A stretch of DNA of 64,000 bases, taken from NCBI GenBank assembly GCA_018052735.1, contig JAGPMT010000005.1:100957-164956 (forward strand). Direction: 5' to 3'. Positions 46,442-55,523 of the stretch are shown here, one piece after another (the first letter of the stretch is position 1; each line of letters starts with the position of its first letter). The position numbers and the translations under genes were made by a program. Source of the stretch: Phycisphaerae bacterium. Lineage in GTDB: Bacteria; Planctomycetota; Phycisphaerae; Sedimentisphaerales; Anaerohalosphaeraceae. The notes below the pieces were generated by a model. That model was not told where the DNA came from. It did not search any database and was given only the letters and a program-made list of their open reading frames with translations.

Positions 46442-47479
46442 TTAGGGACTTATTTCAAAACCGGCGATATCAGCACCGCAGACAGGACAGCGGCTGTCCG
46501 TGATGCGGTTCTGGATAATTCGATAACCCTGCCGTTCAATCAGAAGTGTGCCGCAGCTGTAGCAGAATGTTGATTCGGCACGAGCACCGGGCATATTGCC
46601 AACATAGACATACCGCAGCCCCGCCTGTCTGCCTATATCATAGGCTCGGTCCAGAACTGTGCTGTCGGTCGGCGGCACGTTGGTCAGTTTATATTGCGGC
46701 CAGAAGCGGCTGATATGCCACGGAACATCCGCCGAGGCCTCTTGCACAATAAACTGTGCAATGGACCGCAATTCTTCGTCGGAATCATTTTTGCCGGGAA
46801 TTATCAAGGTGGTAATTTCCATCCAAATATCAGTATGATGAGCAATATAGCGGATGGTGTCCAAGACCGGCTGCAGACGGGCCTTGCACATATCACGGTA
46901 AAAATCGTCAGAAAAGGCTTTCAGGTCAATATTAATACCGTCCAGCCAAGGTTTGACAAAGTCCACGGCTTCCTGACTCATAAAACCGTTGCTGACAAAT
47001 ACATTGGCCAGCCCCTTGGCTTTTGCCAAACGGGCAGTCTGACAGCACAATTCCATAAAAACTGTCGGCTCCGTATATGTATAGGCAATGCTCCTGCACC
47101 TATCATCCAGCGCTGCTTCTACAATTTTCCGAGGCGAAAAAAATGTGCCTTCCAGAATATTCTGATACGGCATCTGACTGATCTGCCAATTTTGGCAAAA
47201 AACACATTGGAAATTGCAGCCGGGGGCTGCAATAGAAAAACTCCGAGAGCCCGGCTGAAAATGAAACAAAGGTTTTTTCTCTATAGGATCAGCATTAGCA
47301 GCACAAAGTTTATCATAATTAAGGGTATAAAGATGACCGTTAATATTTTTGCGTACCTTGCAGTGACCTACAGCACCTTTGGATATCAGGCATTTCCAGC
47401 TGCACAGAAGACACTGCACTTTACCGTCCTTTTTTTCCCAGAGAACCGCATCTTTCAGATTTGCTTGACCGTTGTCCAT
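46442..47479 (-). CDS. amrS: AmmeMemoRadiSam system radical SAM enzyme
   Basis: Radical SAM protein of 345 aa. C88-x3-C92-x2-C95 (GCNFQCVFC) binds the 4Fe-4S cluster. Four Cys at 23, 26, 30 and 40 and a C-terminal pair of CxxC motifs (CYSC and CPVC) form a likely extra metal site, characteristic of this family. The usual partners AMMECR1 (AmrA) and Memo (AmrB) are not in the window, and the reaction is unknown. No SD; a TATAAT box lies 7 nt before the ATG, so the mRNA may be leaderless. Confidence 0.93.
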   Translation of the reverse strand: MDNGQANLKDAVLWEKKDGKVQCLLCSWKCLISKGAVGHCKVRKNINGHLYTLNYDKLCAANADPIEKKPLFHFQPGSRSFSIAAPGCNFQCVFCQNWQISQMPYQNILEGTFFSPRKIVEAALDDRCRSIAYTYTEPTVFMELCCQTARLAKAKGLANVFVSNGFMSQEAVDFVKPWLDGINIDLKAFSDDFYRDMCKARLQPVLDTIRYIAHHTDIWMEITTLIIPGKNDSDEELRSIAQFIVQEASADVPWHISRFWPQYKLTNVPPTDSTVLDRAYDIGRQAGLRYVYVGNMPGARAESTFCYSCGTLLIERQGYRIIQNRITDSRCPVCGADIAGFEISP

Positions 47480-47931
47480 AAATAAAATTATAAGGGTTCT
47501 GCAAGCCGATACAAGCCAAACCTGTGGGTGACAGAATAAATAACTCGATTAAAGCATCTTACCTTGAATGTGTGTTATGAAAAAAACAGCTCGGGATTGG
47601 CCTTTACAGAACACAAGAGGACTTGAGGTCTCTTGTATTCTATTCTGCATGATTCCAAAGATAATTTGTCATGTATTTCTGTCTGAATTATCCGTTTTTC
47701 CCGCTGGTTAACGATTAGCCGTAAAACCTTGCCAAAAACAAAACTGTATTAAGTAATCTGAAAATCTGTAAACAAAGGCTTTCTTTCTGAAATCCTACGC
47801 CTTATGCAAAACTACATCGGTCGGGAAAATAGAAATACATTCCTATTGATTTTTTCGAGCTTTCCTGTAATGTAGAAGATTGATTGTGGACACATAAGCA
47901 TTCGAATGACACAAAAACAGGAGCAGCGAGA
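47480..47931. other. divergent intergenic region with a leaderless promoter and a hairpin
   Basis: No gene. A hairpin at 47613-47636 (9-bp stem with one bulge, TTGAG loop) and a promoter-like pair TTGATT (47846-47851), 16 nt, TAATGT (47868-47873), which fits the SYLF gene start at 47932. Confidence 0.45.
47487..47514 (-). promoter_or_regulatory. amrS promoter, leaderless layout
   Basis: On the minus strand: TTGTAT (47509-47514), 16 nt, TATAAT (47487-47492), then 7 nt to the ATG. Initiation would be at or one base from the start codon. Confidence 0.55.
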
Positions 47932-48492
47932 ATGAAACGTTCTTCACTTCTATGGATGTCTTTCTTGACTCTATTAGTCGGTTGCGGTCCCAGCAATCAA
48001 CTCACAAACGAAGAAAAACGCAGTGCTATCGATGCGATGGCTGCAGAAACGCTCGAACGCCTCTACCATGAGAAGGCCTCCGTACGAGAAGAAATTGAAA
48101 AGGCCGCCGGCTATGGCGCTTTCAGCAATGCCAATGTCAATATTATCTTCGCCAGCGCTGGCGGCGGATATGGTGTGGTTGTCGATAAAACCGCCGGAAC
48201 TAAAACCTATATGCGTATGGGAATGGGCGGGCTTGGACTTGGATTGGGTGCCAAAGATTTCCGGCAGGTTCTGATTTTTGATACGCAGGAAACTATAAAA
48301 AAATTCATTGAAAGCGGCTGGGAGTTCGGCGGCCATGCGGATGCTGCTGCTAAAACACCCGATAAAGGGGCTGAAGCCAGTGCCGAAGGCATGATTGGCG
48401 CGGTCAAGGTTTATTCAATGACCGAAGCCGGTTTAGCATTGCAGGCCACTGTAACAGGCACAAAATATTGGAAAGATAAAGAGCTGAATTAG
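47932..48492 (+). CDS. SYLF (Ysc84-like) domain lipoprotein 1
   Basis: Predicted lipoprotein (186 aa) with lipobox LVGC (Cys about residue 17-18). The mature part is a SYLF/Ysc84 domain: AAGYGAFSNANVNIIFASAG, VVVDKTAGTKTYMRMG, MGGLGLGLGAKDFRQ and VYSMTEAGLALQATVTGTKYW. In other organisms the domain binds phosphoinositides or lipids; its bacterial role is unknown. AGGAG 8 nt upstream. A paralog follows 32 nt later. Confidence 0.9.
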   Translation: MKRSSLLWMSFLTLLVGCGPSNQLTNEEKRSAIDAMAAETLERLYHEKASVREEIEKAAGYGAFSNANVNIIFASAGGGYGVVVDKTAGTKTYMRMGMGGLGLGLGAKDFRQVLIFDTQETIKKFIESGWEFGGHADAAAKTPDKGAEASAEGMIGAVKVYSMTEAGLALQATVTGTKYWKDKELN

Positions 48493-48524
48493 ATACTCTG
48501 TCATCAGCAGAAAGGATTCTTCTA

Positions 48525-49115
48525 ATGAGAAGACACATCATTATCATAATAGTTCTGACAAGTTTTGCCGTTTTAACCGGTTGCGGTCCCAGCAGCAGCA
48601 AGTATACACTGTCCGAGCGCCGTCGGATTATTGACGATATGGCCGCTTCAAGTTTGCAGCATCTTTATACCATAAAGCCCTCAGCCCGGGATGAAGTAGC
48701 CCAAGCAGCCGGTTACGCAGTCTTCAGCAATGCCAATGTAACTGTACTTTTTGCCAGCGGCGGAGCCGGCTATGGGGTTGTTGTAGATAAGACCACCGGT
48801 GTTAAAACCTATATGCGGATGGGGATGGGAGGTCTTGGTCTGGGGCTTGGTGCTAAAGATTATCGCCAGATCTTAGTTTTCAAAAGCCGGGATGCCATGC
48901 AAAAATTTGTTGGTACCGGCTGGGATGTTGGCGGGCAGGCAGATGCGGCTGCAAAAATAGGAGAAACTGGCGGTGAAGCCGGCGGCGAAGGCACTCTCCG
49001 TAATCAAATCAGCGTTTATACCATTACCGAAAATGGGCTTATGCTTCAAGCCACAATCACAGGCAATAAATATTGGATTGACGACGAACTGAACCAGCCC
49101 TCCTTGGTCCGATAA
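48525..49115 (+). CDS. SYLF (Ysc84-like) domain lipoprotein 2, tandem paralog
   Basis: Paralog of the preceding gene (196 aa): lipobox LTGC after an Ile-rich signal peptide, then the same SYLF pattern with MRMGMGGLGLGLGAKDYRQ. The pair arose by tandem duplication; divergence is greater in the N-terminal and C-terminal parts than in the Gly-rich core. AAAGGA upstream. Confidence 0.9.
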   Translation: MRRHIIIIIVLTSFAVLTGCGPSSSKYTLSERRRIIDDMAASSLQHLYTIKPSARDEVAQAAGYAVFSNANVTVLFASGGAGYGVVVDKTTGVKTYMRMGMGGLGLGLGAKDYRQILVFKSRDAMQKFVGTGWDVGGQADAAAKIGETGGEAGGEGTLRNQISVYTITENGLMLQATITGNKYWIDDELNQPSLVR

Positions 49116-49133
49116 TTCTTTGTTTAACACAAC

Positions 49134-49172
49134 AAGACAAAAGTATGACTGAATAAGCCATACTTTTGTCTT
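49134..49172. terminator. hairpin between convergent lipoprotein genes
   Basis: 14-bp perfect stem (49134-49147 and 49159-49172) with an 11-nt loop. T-tracts are short, but it sits just after both converging genes, so it probably terminates both. Confidence 0.65.
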
Positions 49173-49184
49173 AATAAACAGGGG

Positions 49185-49334
49185 CTAATCAACCTGATTA
49201 GGTGAGGATAATTCTGCTGAAGCTACTTTGTGCGGAATAGGACATGATGAAGTGCTTTTGCAGGGGCATTTGCATCCTGCTATAAGCATCATAACGATTA
49301 ATACTGCTGTGCCGATAAATAGTCTTGTTTTCAT
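49185..49334 (-). CDS. small Cys-rich lipoprotein (49 aa)
   Basis: Short gene: signal MKTRLFIGTAVLIVMM, lipobox LIAGC (Cys21), then CKCPCK and another Cys at 31 within a 28-aa mature part. The lipobox and positive N-terminus are well formed, supporting a real lipoprotein. GAGAG 6 nt upstream. Converges with the SYLF pair. Four Cys in the first 11 mature residues suggest metal or disulfide binding. Confidence 0.7.
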   Translation of the reverse strand: MKTRLFIGTAVLIVMMLIAGCKCPCKSTSSCPIPHKVASAELSSPNQVD

Positions 49335-49484
49335 AAAAAACTCTCAAAAGAATTCTTTTTTTAGTCAGCGTAATATCTACAATCGGCTGTATTTTGCAAG
49401 AAAATTTACAGAAAAATATGAAAACAAGAACAATTTTCCCATAAAGATATAAATTATCCCCAATTAAGTCCTCTTTCTGCGATA

Positions 49485-50588
49485 TTACCCAAGCTGAGGA
49501 ACTTTATCTATATGGATGTCAAACCGCTCATCCCGACTGATGACTTCCCCGCCTGTTTCAGTGACAAGCACATCATCTTCCAGCCGCACACCTAATTGCC
49601 CCGGCAGATAAATGCCCGGCTCAACCGTAATGACCTGCCCTGCCTGCAAGCGTCCTTTTTTATCTGTTTTGGTCAAATAAGGATTCTCATGCACCTGCAG
49701 ACCAATCCCATGGCCGGTCCCGTGTCCATACACCGGCAAACCCGAATCTTCAATGACCTTCCGGGCGGCCGCATCCACATCAGCTATTTTGACGCCTGCA
49801 CATATTGTTTCAATCGCCGCAGCCTGTGCTTTGGCTACCGTTTGATAAACCTTGCGGTAAAAATTCGATACTTTGCCAAACGCATAACTTCGTGTCATAT
49901 CGCTGATATAGCCTTCATAATTGACGCCGAAATCAATCAGTATAGTGTCATTTTTCCTAAGCTTTCGTTCCCCCGGCTGGTGGTGATTGCGTGAGCCGTT
50001 TGGGCCAAAACAGATAATTGTTTCAAAGCCGACTTTTGCTTTGTATTCACTTACCCGATATTCATATAATGCTGTAAGCTGACGTTCCGTCATTCCCGGC
50101 ATCAGCAGCCCCAGTGCCCAATCCATAGCATCAAAAGCAATCCGGCTGGCCTTTCGAAGAAGCTGGATTTCTCCATCTGTTTTGAGAAGCCGCACATTTT
50201 CTATAACATTTTTCGTCGGCATCACTTGTACAGGCAGCTCTTTTCGCAGTGTTTTAAATAGCGACAGCGGGCAGGTATCTTCAATGCCAACTGTTTCAAT
50301 ATGGGACTGCTTTTCGAGCAGTGCGGCAGCTGTTTTGACAAGACCATCCTTGCGCTCAATAATCCGGCAGCCGACACATTCCCCGCGGGCCTGCTCGGTA
50401 TAGCGGCTGTCGGTAATCAGAATAACGGCTTTCGGCAAAATCACTGCCCAGCTGTCATGCCCGCGAAATCCTGTCAGATAGCGGACATTTTCCACTGCCG
50501 TGGCGATAAAACTATCCGCTTTTGCATCCCGAAGCTGCTGGCGCACCTTGCTTATGCGCCTTTGATATTCTTTGTGCATATCCATCAT
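49485..50588 (-). CDS. Xaa-Pro aminopeptidase family (M24) protein
   Basis: Metallopeptidase (367 aa) of the aminopeptidase P / prolidase group. A creatinase-like N-terminal domain (1-130) precedes a pita-bread domain with metal ligands in LIDFGVNYEGYISDMTR (two Asp), GHGTGHGIGLQVHE (His), VEPGIY (Glu) and RLEDDVLV (Glu). All five ligands are intact. Removes N-terminal residues before proline or splits X-Pro dipeptides. AGGAAG upstream. Confidence 0.95.
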   Translation of the reverse strand: MMDMHKEYQRRISKVRQQLRDAKADSFIATAVENVRYLTGFRGHDSWAVILPKAVILITDSRYTEQARGECVGCRIIERKDGLVKTAAALLEKQSHIETVGIEDTCPLSLFKTLRKELPVQVMPTKNVIENVRLLKTDGEIQLLRKASRIAFDAMDWALGLLMPGMTERQLTALYEYRVSEYKAKVGFETIICFGPNGSRNHHQPGERKLRKNDTILIDFGVNYEGYISDMTRSYAFGKVSNFYRKVYQTVAKAQAAAIETICAGVKIADVDAAARKVIEDSGLPVYGHGTGHGIGLQVHENPYLTKTDKKGRLQAGQVITVEPGIYLPGQLGVRLEDDVLVTETGGEVISRDERFDIHIDKVPQLG

Positions 50589-50692
50589 TTTTCTTCCTCG
50601 GCATAAGATTGCTGTATTTTATCGGCTGCCTGATTATAGACAATCCGGCACAGAATTCAAATATTTATTCGTTCGTTAAACGGCACAATTGC

Positions 50693-52387
50693 TTAGAATC
50701 GGCGGTGGCGGATGATAGAAAAAAGCAGCCACAATCCCATCACCATTGCGGTAAGATACCCCAAAATGCCGAGTGTCTGAAATGTAACAATTCCCAGCAC
50801 ACCGCCGCTCTGCGGGACCAACATACTCGAGGCAATCAGCAATGCGGCGATAATCACCGCAAACGAAATCCGATTGGAGCTGTTGTCCAGCGTCTGTTCC
50901 ATTTCTTCGAGATGGTCGTGATAAACGTGAATCTTAAACTTGCCCCGGCGAAACTTGCTGATGATAGCGGCTGCATCTTCGGGCAGCCGAGAAGCCAGTT
51001 CACTGGCACTCCGGGCCGCTGTCCGGGCCTGTCGAAAAAGTGCTTCGGGACTTATCTGCTGAAGCGTAAAGCGTCTGGCATAGGGCTTCAGATGCTCCAT
51101 AATTTGAAAATTGCTGTCAAGGTCGTTGGCAAAAGATTCAATCGTCATCAGACATTTCAGCATCAGCGTAAAATCGCGCGGCGGCTCAATACGGTGGTGT
51201 CGGATAACATCAAACATTCGCCGAATAGCCTCGCCAAACGGAATATCCTTCAGCGGAAGGCTGGAGTACGTCTCAAGAATCTCCTCAAAATCCCTGCTTA
51301 ATTCTGCAAGATCTGTTTCCTCATCCAGCATTTCGGCACGTTCCAGTCCATGCACAATCCGAGACACATCCCCTTCGACAACCGCCAAAACCAGATATTG
51401 CAGCAGCATGCGGTCCTGCTTGGTTAATCGCCCGACTTGCCCGAAATCCAGCGGCGCCAACACATTCCCGTCAAGAATCAGGAAATTGCCCGGATGCGGA
51501 TCTGTATGGAAGAAACCAAACTCAAACACTTGACGCAGCACAAAATCTGCTCCTCGCGCTGCAATAATTTTAGGATTCAATCCTGCTGCAAGAATCTGAT
51601 CAATCCGATTGGGCTTAATGCCCTCAATGTACTCCATCGTCAATACACCTTCACTGGAGTATTTCTCAAAAACTCGGGGGACATGCACGGAAGGATCGTC
51701 AGCAAAATTCCGGATGAATCGCTGCTGGTTGCGCCGTTCGTTGGCTAAATCCACTTCTTTTGTTACCGCCTCGCTGAACTCCTGCACCATTCGCACAGGA
51801 TTAAATGTTTCCGGGGTTGGCAACCGAGTTTTAAGAATGCCGGCAATATCAGCCAGAATCTCCATCTCGGTCCGCAGTGTTTTCACTATCCCCGGGCGGC
51901 GGATTTTAACAACCACCTCGTCCCCTTCTTTCGTTCGTGCCCGATGCACCTGTGCAATACTGGCAGCCGCTATCGGTTCTGCATCAAAACGTTCGAAAAT
52001 TTCCTCTGGGAATCCCCCCAGCTGCTGCTTGACCATAAGCCGGATATCCTCATACTTTTCAGCAGCAACCTGATCCTGAAGGCGCTCCAGCTCGGCAATA
52101 TATTCATCACTCAAAAGGTCCGGGCGGGTACTCAGCAGCTGCCCCAGTTTGATAAACGTCGGTCCAAGTTCCTGACAAGCCAGCCGAACGCGCGCTGCCA
52201 ACGAAGTCTGTGCCAGATTCTGCATTCGCGTCGTCGGCAATCCTTTTGAGCCAAGCCCGATTTTCAAACGCCGTGCAAAAATGCCGGCAATTTCCTCGAA
52301 TCCGTATTTTATCAGCACTGTCATAATGTGCCGGTAGCGCACCATATGCGCAAACGTCCGGCGAACGCTGAAAAGCGGATTTCGCAC
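50693..52387 (-). CDS. ubiB: UbiB/ABC1-family atypical kinase
   Basis: ADCK/UbiB kinase-like ATPase (564 aa). KxGQ motif in IKLGQLLSTRPD, catalytic-loop FFHTDPHPGNFLI and metal-binding LDFGQVG are present. Two C-terminal membrane helices (about 500-520 and 530-555) anchor it. The family supports quinone biosynthesis or lipid handling. GTG start, AAGGGG upstream. The phasin-like gene sits 11 nt upstream and is probably co-transcribed. Confidence 0.93.
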   Translation of the reverse strand: MRNPLFSVRRTFAHMVRYRHIMTVLIKYGFEEIAGIFARRLKIGLGSKGLPTTRMQNLAQTSLAARVRLACQELGPTFIKLGQLLSTRPDLLSDEYIAELERLQDQVAAEKYEDIRLMVKQQLGGFPEEIFERFDAEPIAAASIAQVHRARTKEGDEVVVKIRRPGIVKTLRTEMEILADIAGILKTRLPTPETFNPVRMVQEFSEAVTKEVDLANERRNQQRFIRNFADDPSVHVPRVFEKYSSEGVLTMEYIEGIKPNRIDQILAAGLNPKIIAARGADFVLRQVFEFGFFHTDPHPGNFLILDGNVLAPLDFGQVGRLTKQDRMLLQYLVLAVVEGDVSRIVHGLERAEMLDEETDLAELSRDFEEILETYSSLPLKDIPFGEAIRRMFDVIRHHRIEPPRDFTLMLKCLMTIESFANDLDSNFQIMEHLKPYARRFTLQQISPEALFRQARTAARSASELASRLPEDAAAIISKFRRGKFKIHVYHDHLEEMEQTLDNSSNRISFAVIIAALLIASSMLVPQSGGVLGIVTFQTLGILGYLTAMVMGLWLLFSIIRHRRF

Positions 52388-52398
52388 CGTTTATCCCC

Positions 52399-52686
52399 TT
52401 ATTTTGATAAGAGCTGATCCAGCTTAGATTCAAGGCGTTTGATATCTTCTTTTGTTGCCAGCGGCTGCTTGGACATCGCCTTTTCCAGTTGTTCAGAAAT
52501 GATCTTTTCCAAATCGCGTTTGGCTTTTTCAGCGTGTTCCATTACCTCCTTAACAAAGCCGGCACGCTGTTCCTTCTGAGCCTGCCCTTTTTTGACATAT
52601 TCATCAAAAATCTGCTCGGCTTTTTCCTTCGTCATCGACATTGCCCCAAGCCCCGCCAGCAACAGCTTATCCAGTGTTTCAAACAT
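52399..52686 (-). CDS. phasin-like small helical protein
   Basis: A 95-aa all-helical protein: N-terminal LDKLLLAGLGAMSMTKEKAEQ followed by long Lys/Glu coiled-coil-like helices. The layout resembles phasin and the polyhydroxyalkanoate-granule-associated family, which is often encoded beside UbiB-like kinases. No PHA synthase in the window. GGAG upstream. Confidence 0.7.
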   Translation of the reverse strand: MFETLDKLLLAGLGAMSMTKEKAEQIFDEYVKKGQAQKEQRAGFVKEVMEHAEKAKRDLEKIISEQLEKAMSKQPLATKEDIKRLESKLDQLLSK

Positions 52687-52903
52687 AGCCTATCTCCCTA
52701 TTCTGGTGTTTTGACACTCTTGTTAAGCTCGCTGTTCCCATTATATCGTATTTCTATACCGTGGTACAAGACAATCTGGATATTTTTCTATTTCCCATCC
52801 TATCCCCAATAAATTAGGAATAAATATACTGATATATGGCAGGGACAAAAATCAGCATATGTTCTTGCGGGGAAGTTACATTAATTAGTTGATGTTATAG
52901 ACC

Positions 52904-53770
52904 TTAAAGACAAAACTTATATGTCAGTGTTTTGTAGACAAGTTTGGCAGCCAAAAAATCACTGGCCCACAAATGCTCACGGGGACACAGCTCTACGACA
53001 TCAAATCCTGTCAGATTTCTGCGGCTGCAGACCGCTCGTATCAAATGAACAGCTTCATACCAGTTTATACCGCCGGGCTCCGGTGTACCCGTAGCAGGCA
53101 TAATAGACGGATCAAATACATCCAAATCTATGGTCAGATAGACATTTTCGGTCAGATGCTCCACGGCTTGGTCAATCCATTGCTGGTCAGTCCGGCTGCA
53201 GATATCATGCGAAAAAAAAACCCGCCCCCAATCCATGTTCTTCTTTTCTGAAATATCCATACTGCGAATGCCGACTTGAACAACAGCAGCAAATTCTTTA
53301 GCGCGGGCCATTACACAGGCGTGATTGTGTGTACTGCCTTCATAGGAATCACGCAAGTCGGAATGGGCATCCAGCTGCAGCACTGTAAGGTCTTTATATT
53401 TGTCCGCCATTGCTTCAATAACACCGATGCTGACTGAATGCTCCCCACCCAGTACGACCGGAAACTTGTTCTGCTCCAGTATGCGGCTCATCCGCTGACG
53501 CACCACACCAGCCAAACGCACTGGATCGGCAAAACCCTCGACAGGCGGTTCGGTAAAAATGCCTTTACGAAAAACTTCACTATCGGTTTCGATGTCGTAA
53601 AATTCCAGATTATAAGATGCATCGAGGATCGCTTGCGGGCCTTTATCCGCGCCTTTAATCCATGTGCTCGTCCCGTCGTAGGGAACAGGCAGAATAGCTA
53701 TCGCCGCCGTTTCGGGATTATAAAATCGGGGCGAAAAATCACCAAACTGGGTGCGCTTTGCCCTGCCCAT
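52904..53770 (-). CDS. speB: agmatinase
   Basis: Ureohydrolase converting agmatine to putrescine and urea (288 aa). Manganese ligands lie in GGEHS, LDAHSDLRDSYEGSTHNHA and TIDLDVFDPSIMPATGTPEPGG. Lacks a clear SD but begins 3 nt after pdaD, so coupled. Completes the agmatine route to putrescine in one operon. Confidence 0.96.
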   Translation of the reverse strand: MGRAKRTQFGDFSPRFYNPETAAIAILPVPYDGTSTWIKGADKGPQAILDASYNLEFYDIETDSEVFRKGIFTEPPVEGFADPVRLAGVVRQRMSRILEQNKFPVVLGGEHSVSIGVIEAMADKYKDLTVLQLDAHSDLRDSYEGSTHNHACVMARAKEFAAVVQVGIRSMDISEKKNMDWGRVFFSHDICSRTDQQWIDQAVEHLTENVYLTIDLDVFDPSIMPATGTPEPGGINWYEAVHLIRAVCSRRNLTGFDVVELCPREHLWASDFLAAKLVYKTLTYKFCL

Positions 53771-53773
53771 TTT

Positions 53774-54328
53774 TTAGTCAAAAATAAAAACAGCCAGTGC
53801 AACTGTAGTTGTCCACAATCCTTTTCGTCCTGTGGCAGTCTGCGTAATATTAGTTGTTTTAACAAACAAACCGCTGGATTTGTAGGCCTGTTCTTTTTCT
53901 GACCAAGCCAAATCCGGGTCCAGCTCTATGCCCAGAGTTGTGCCGAGCATTCCTGCTGCCAGGTCTTCGGCCATGTCTTCCGCCTCTTTCTTTTTCATCC
54001 CATGACCATGAACTTCACTTAAGTAGCCCCACTTTTTGCGGTTTTTGGGAATAGCCACCCCTACCGACGAAGCAATCAGACGGCCATGCTCATTGGTATC
54101 GCATCGAGCCATAACGCAAAAACTGATGGCCCCCGGCTTTAAAAGCTCAATGCCCTGTTCGCGGCGAATAATTTTGCAGTGCGGCGGCAGAATAGATGAG
54201 ACCTGCACCAAATTCTGCTGAGCCACACCTGCCTGACGAAGTGCATCCTCAAACGACTTAAGCTGATATTTATGCCGCCCGACACCCTTTGTCAAAAACA
54301 TCCGCGTGGGAACCATACTGTTAGGCAT
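53774..54328 (-). CDS. pdaD: pyruvoyl-dependent arginine decarboxylase
   Basis: Makes agmatine from arginine (184 aa). The proenzyme is cut at S44-S45 in QVSSILPPH to form the pyruvoyl group. Length and the surrounding EQG motif match the PvlArgDC family known from archaea and some bacteria. The ATG at 54328 has GGAG 7 nt upstream; a GTG one codon earlier is also possible. Operon with speB. Confidence 0.95.
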   Translation of the reverse strand: MPNSMVPTRMFLTKGVGRHKYQLKSFEDALRQAGVAQQNLVQVSSILPPHCKIIRREQGIELLKPGAISFCVMARCDTNEHGRLIASSVGVAIPKNRKKWGYLSEVHGHGMKKKEAEDMAEDLAAGMLGTTLGIELDPDLAWSEKEQAYKSSGLFVKTTNITQTATGRKGLWTTTVALAVFIFD

Positions 54329-54331
54329 CAC

Positions 54332-54852
54332 AGTTCTCCTTGCTATATCGTTTATATCTGCTGTTCCTTTACAAAAAAGAAAAAATTGTATTTTACTGAA
54401 CTAAATATTCAATAAAAAATTGCTTCTGCAAATTTATTCTGTCAAACACCCAACCGATTTGCAATAATTTTTTCATATTCTTTTTACCCCACCAAGGATA
54501 GTCTTTGGGTGCTGCAGTCATCAACTCGAAACGAATCACGTTTTCTATCCCCCATTAAAGAAAAAAACACGTCTTTTATACGATGCAAAGCCAATTTCCT
54601 TTTTGGGATTCTATAAAAATAAATAACAAAAAGCGATCCGTATTCGGCAATAATACTACACTTATAGGATACATTATTGTGGGTTTTTGTGAGATATTAA
54701 AAAAATTAAAATTATTTACAGAAATTTTAGCAAATCTGTTGCCAAAACCGTATATGTCCCTATAATTCCCGCTTTATGTTAAGTTGGGTATTTAATATTG
54801 TCGATAATTCAAGCTGTATTCTGGAAACCATATACCATTGACAGGGAACACG
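54332..54852. other. divergent 520-nt AT-rich gap
   Basis: No gene with SD. Open frames here are short and unsupported. Holds promoters for pdaD-speB and the DksA-like gene, which I cannot locate with confidence. Confidence 0.4.
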
Positions 54853-55446
54853 ATGGCTAAAAAGAAATCCAAAAAATTTACCGCAAAACAGCTGGAATTT
54901 TACCGGCAGCTGCTTATTGAGAAAATGCAGGAAATCAGCGGGGATGTTTACACGATGGAAGAATCCATCTTCCAAAATGGAGGAGAGCTGTCGAGTATGC
55001 CTGTCCACTTAGCGGATATCGGCACAGACAGTTATGAGCAGGATTTTAATCTCGACTTGATGGCCGAAGAGAAGAAGATTCTTATGGAAATTCAGGAAGC
55101 CCTCAAACGGATTAAAGACGGGACTTTTGGTATTTGTGAGGGTTTAGGAATTCCTATCGAAGAGGAACGGCTGAAAGCCATACCTTGGACCCGTTACAGC
55201 CTTGAATACGCCAAAATGCTGGAAAGCGGACAGGTTGTCAAACGCCATAATTTCAAGCGTCGCCCCATCGATATCGACAGAGATGAGGACTTTGAATCAG
55301 AAGAAGAGGTCGAAACTGATGCCGACGAACTGGTCGGGGAAGATATCGATCTTGAAGACGGCATGGAATCCCTTGAAACCATCGAAGAGGATGAAGACGC
55401 AGATTACGAAAACGAAGATATCGAAAGACAGCGGGATTCTGCATAA
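54853..55446 (+). CDS. DksA/TraR-family protein lacking zinc cysteines, with acidic tail
   Basis: DksA/TraR-type RNA-polymerase-binding protein (197 aa). The N-terminal coiled coil (8-90) and LADIGTDSYEQDF hairpin tip match the family. In the zinc-finger region (92-120) only C95 remains; the other three positions are L98, S116 and Y119, so zinc is not bound in the usual way. Residues 140-190 are strongly acidic. Start chosen from the AGGGA SD. Known Zn-free DksA paralogs exist, which makes function possible. Confidence 0.85.
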   Translation: MAKKKSKKFTAKQLEFYRQLLIEKMQEISGDVYTMEESIFQNGGELSSMPVHLADIGTDSYEQDFNLDLMAEEKKILMEIQEALKRIKDGTFGICEGLGIPIEEERLKAIPWTRYSLEYAKMLESGQVVKRHNFKRRPIDIDRDEDFESEEEVETDADELVGEDIDLEDGMESLETIEEDEDADYENEDIERQRDSA

Positions 55447-55523
55447 CATCCTCTATAAAAATATGTAACTAAAACAAGGTTCCCCTGCATTACAGCTATA
55501 GAACTTATTATAGGGGACTTTTT

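Noticed and set aside
55194..55444. Antisense frames across the DksA acidic tail
   Set aside because: Ser- and Arg-rich products are shadows of GAN/GAR codons in the real gene.
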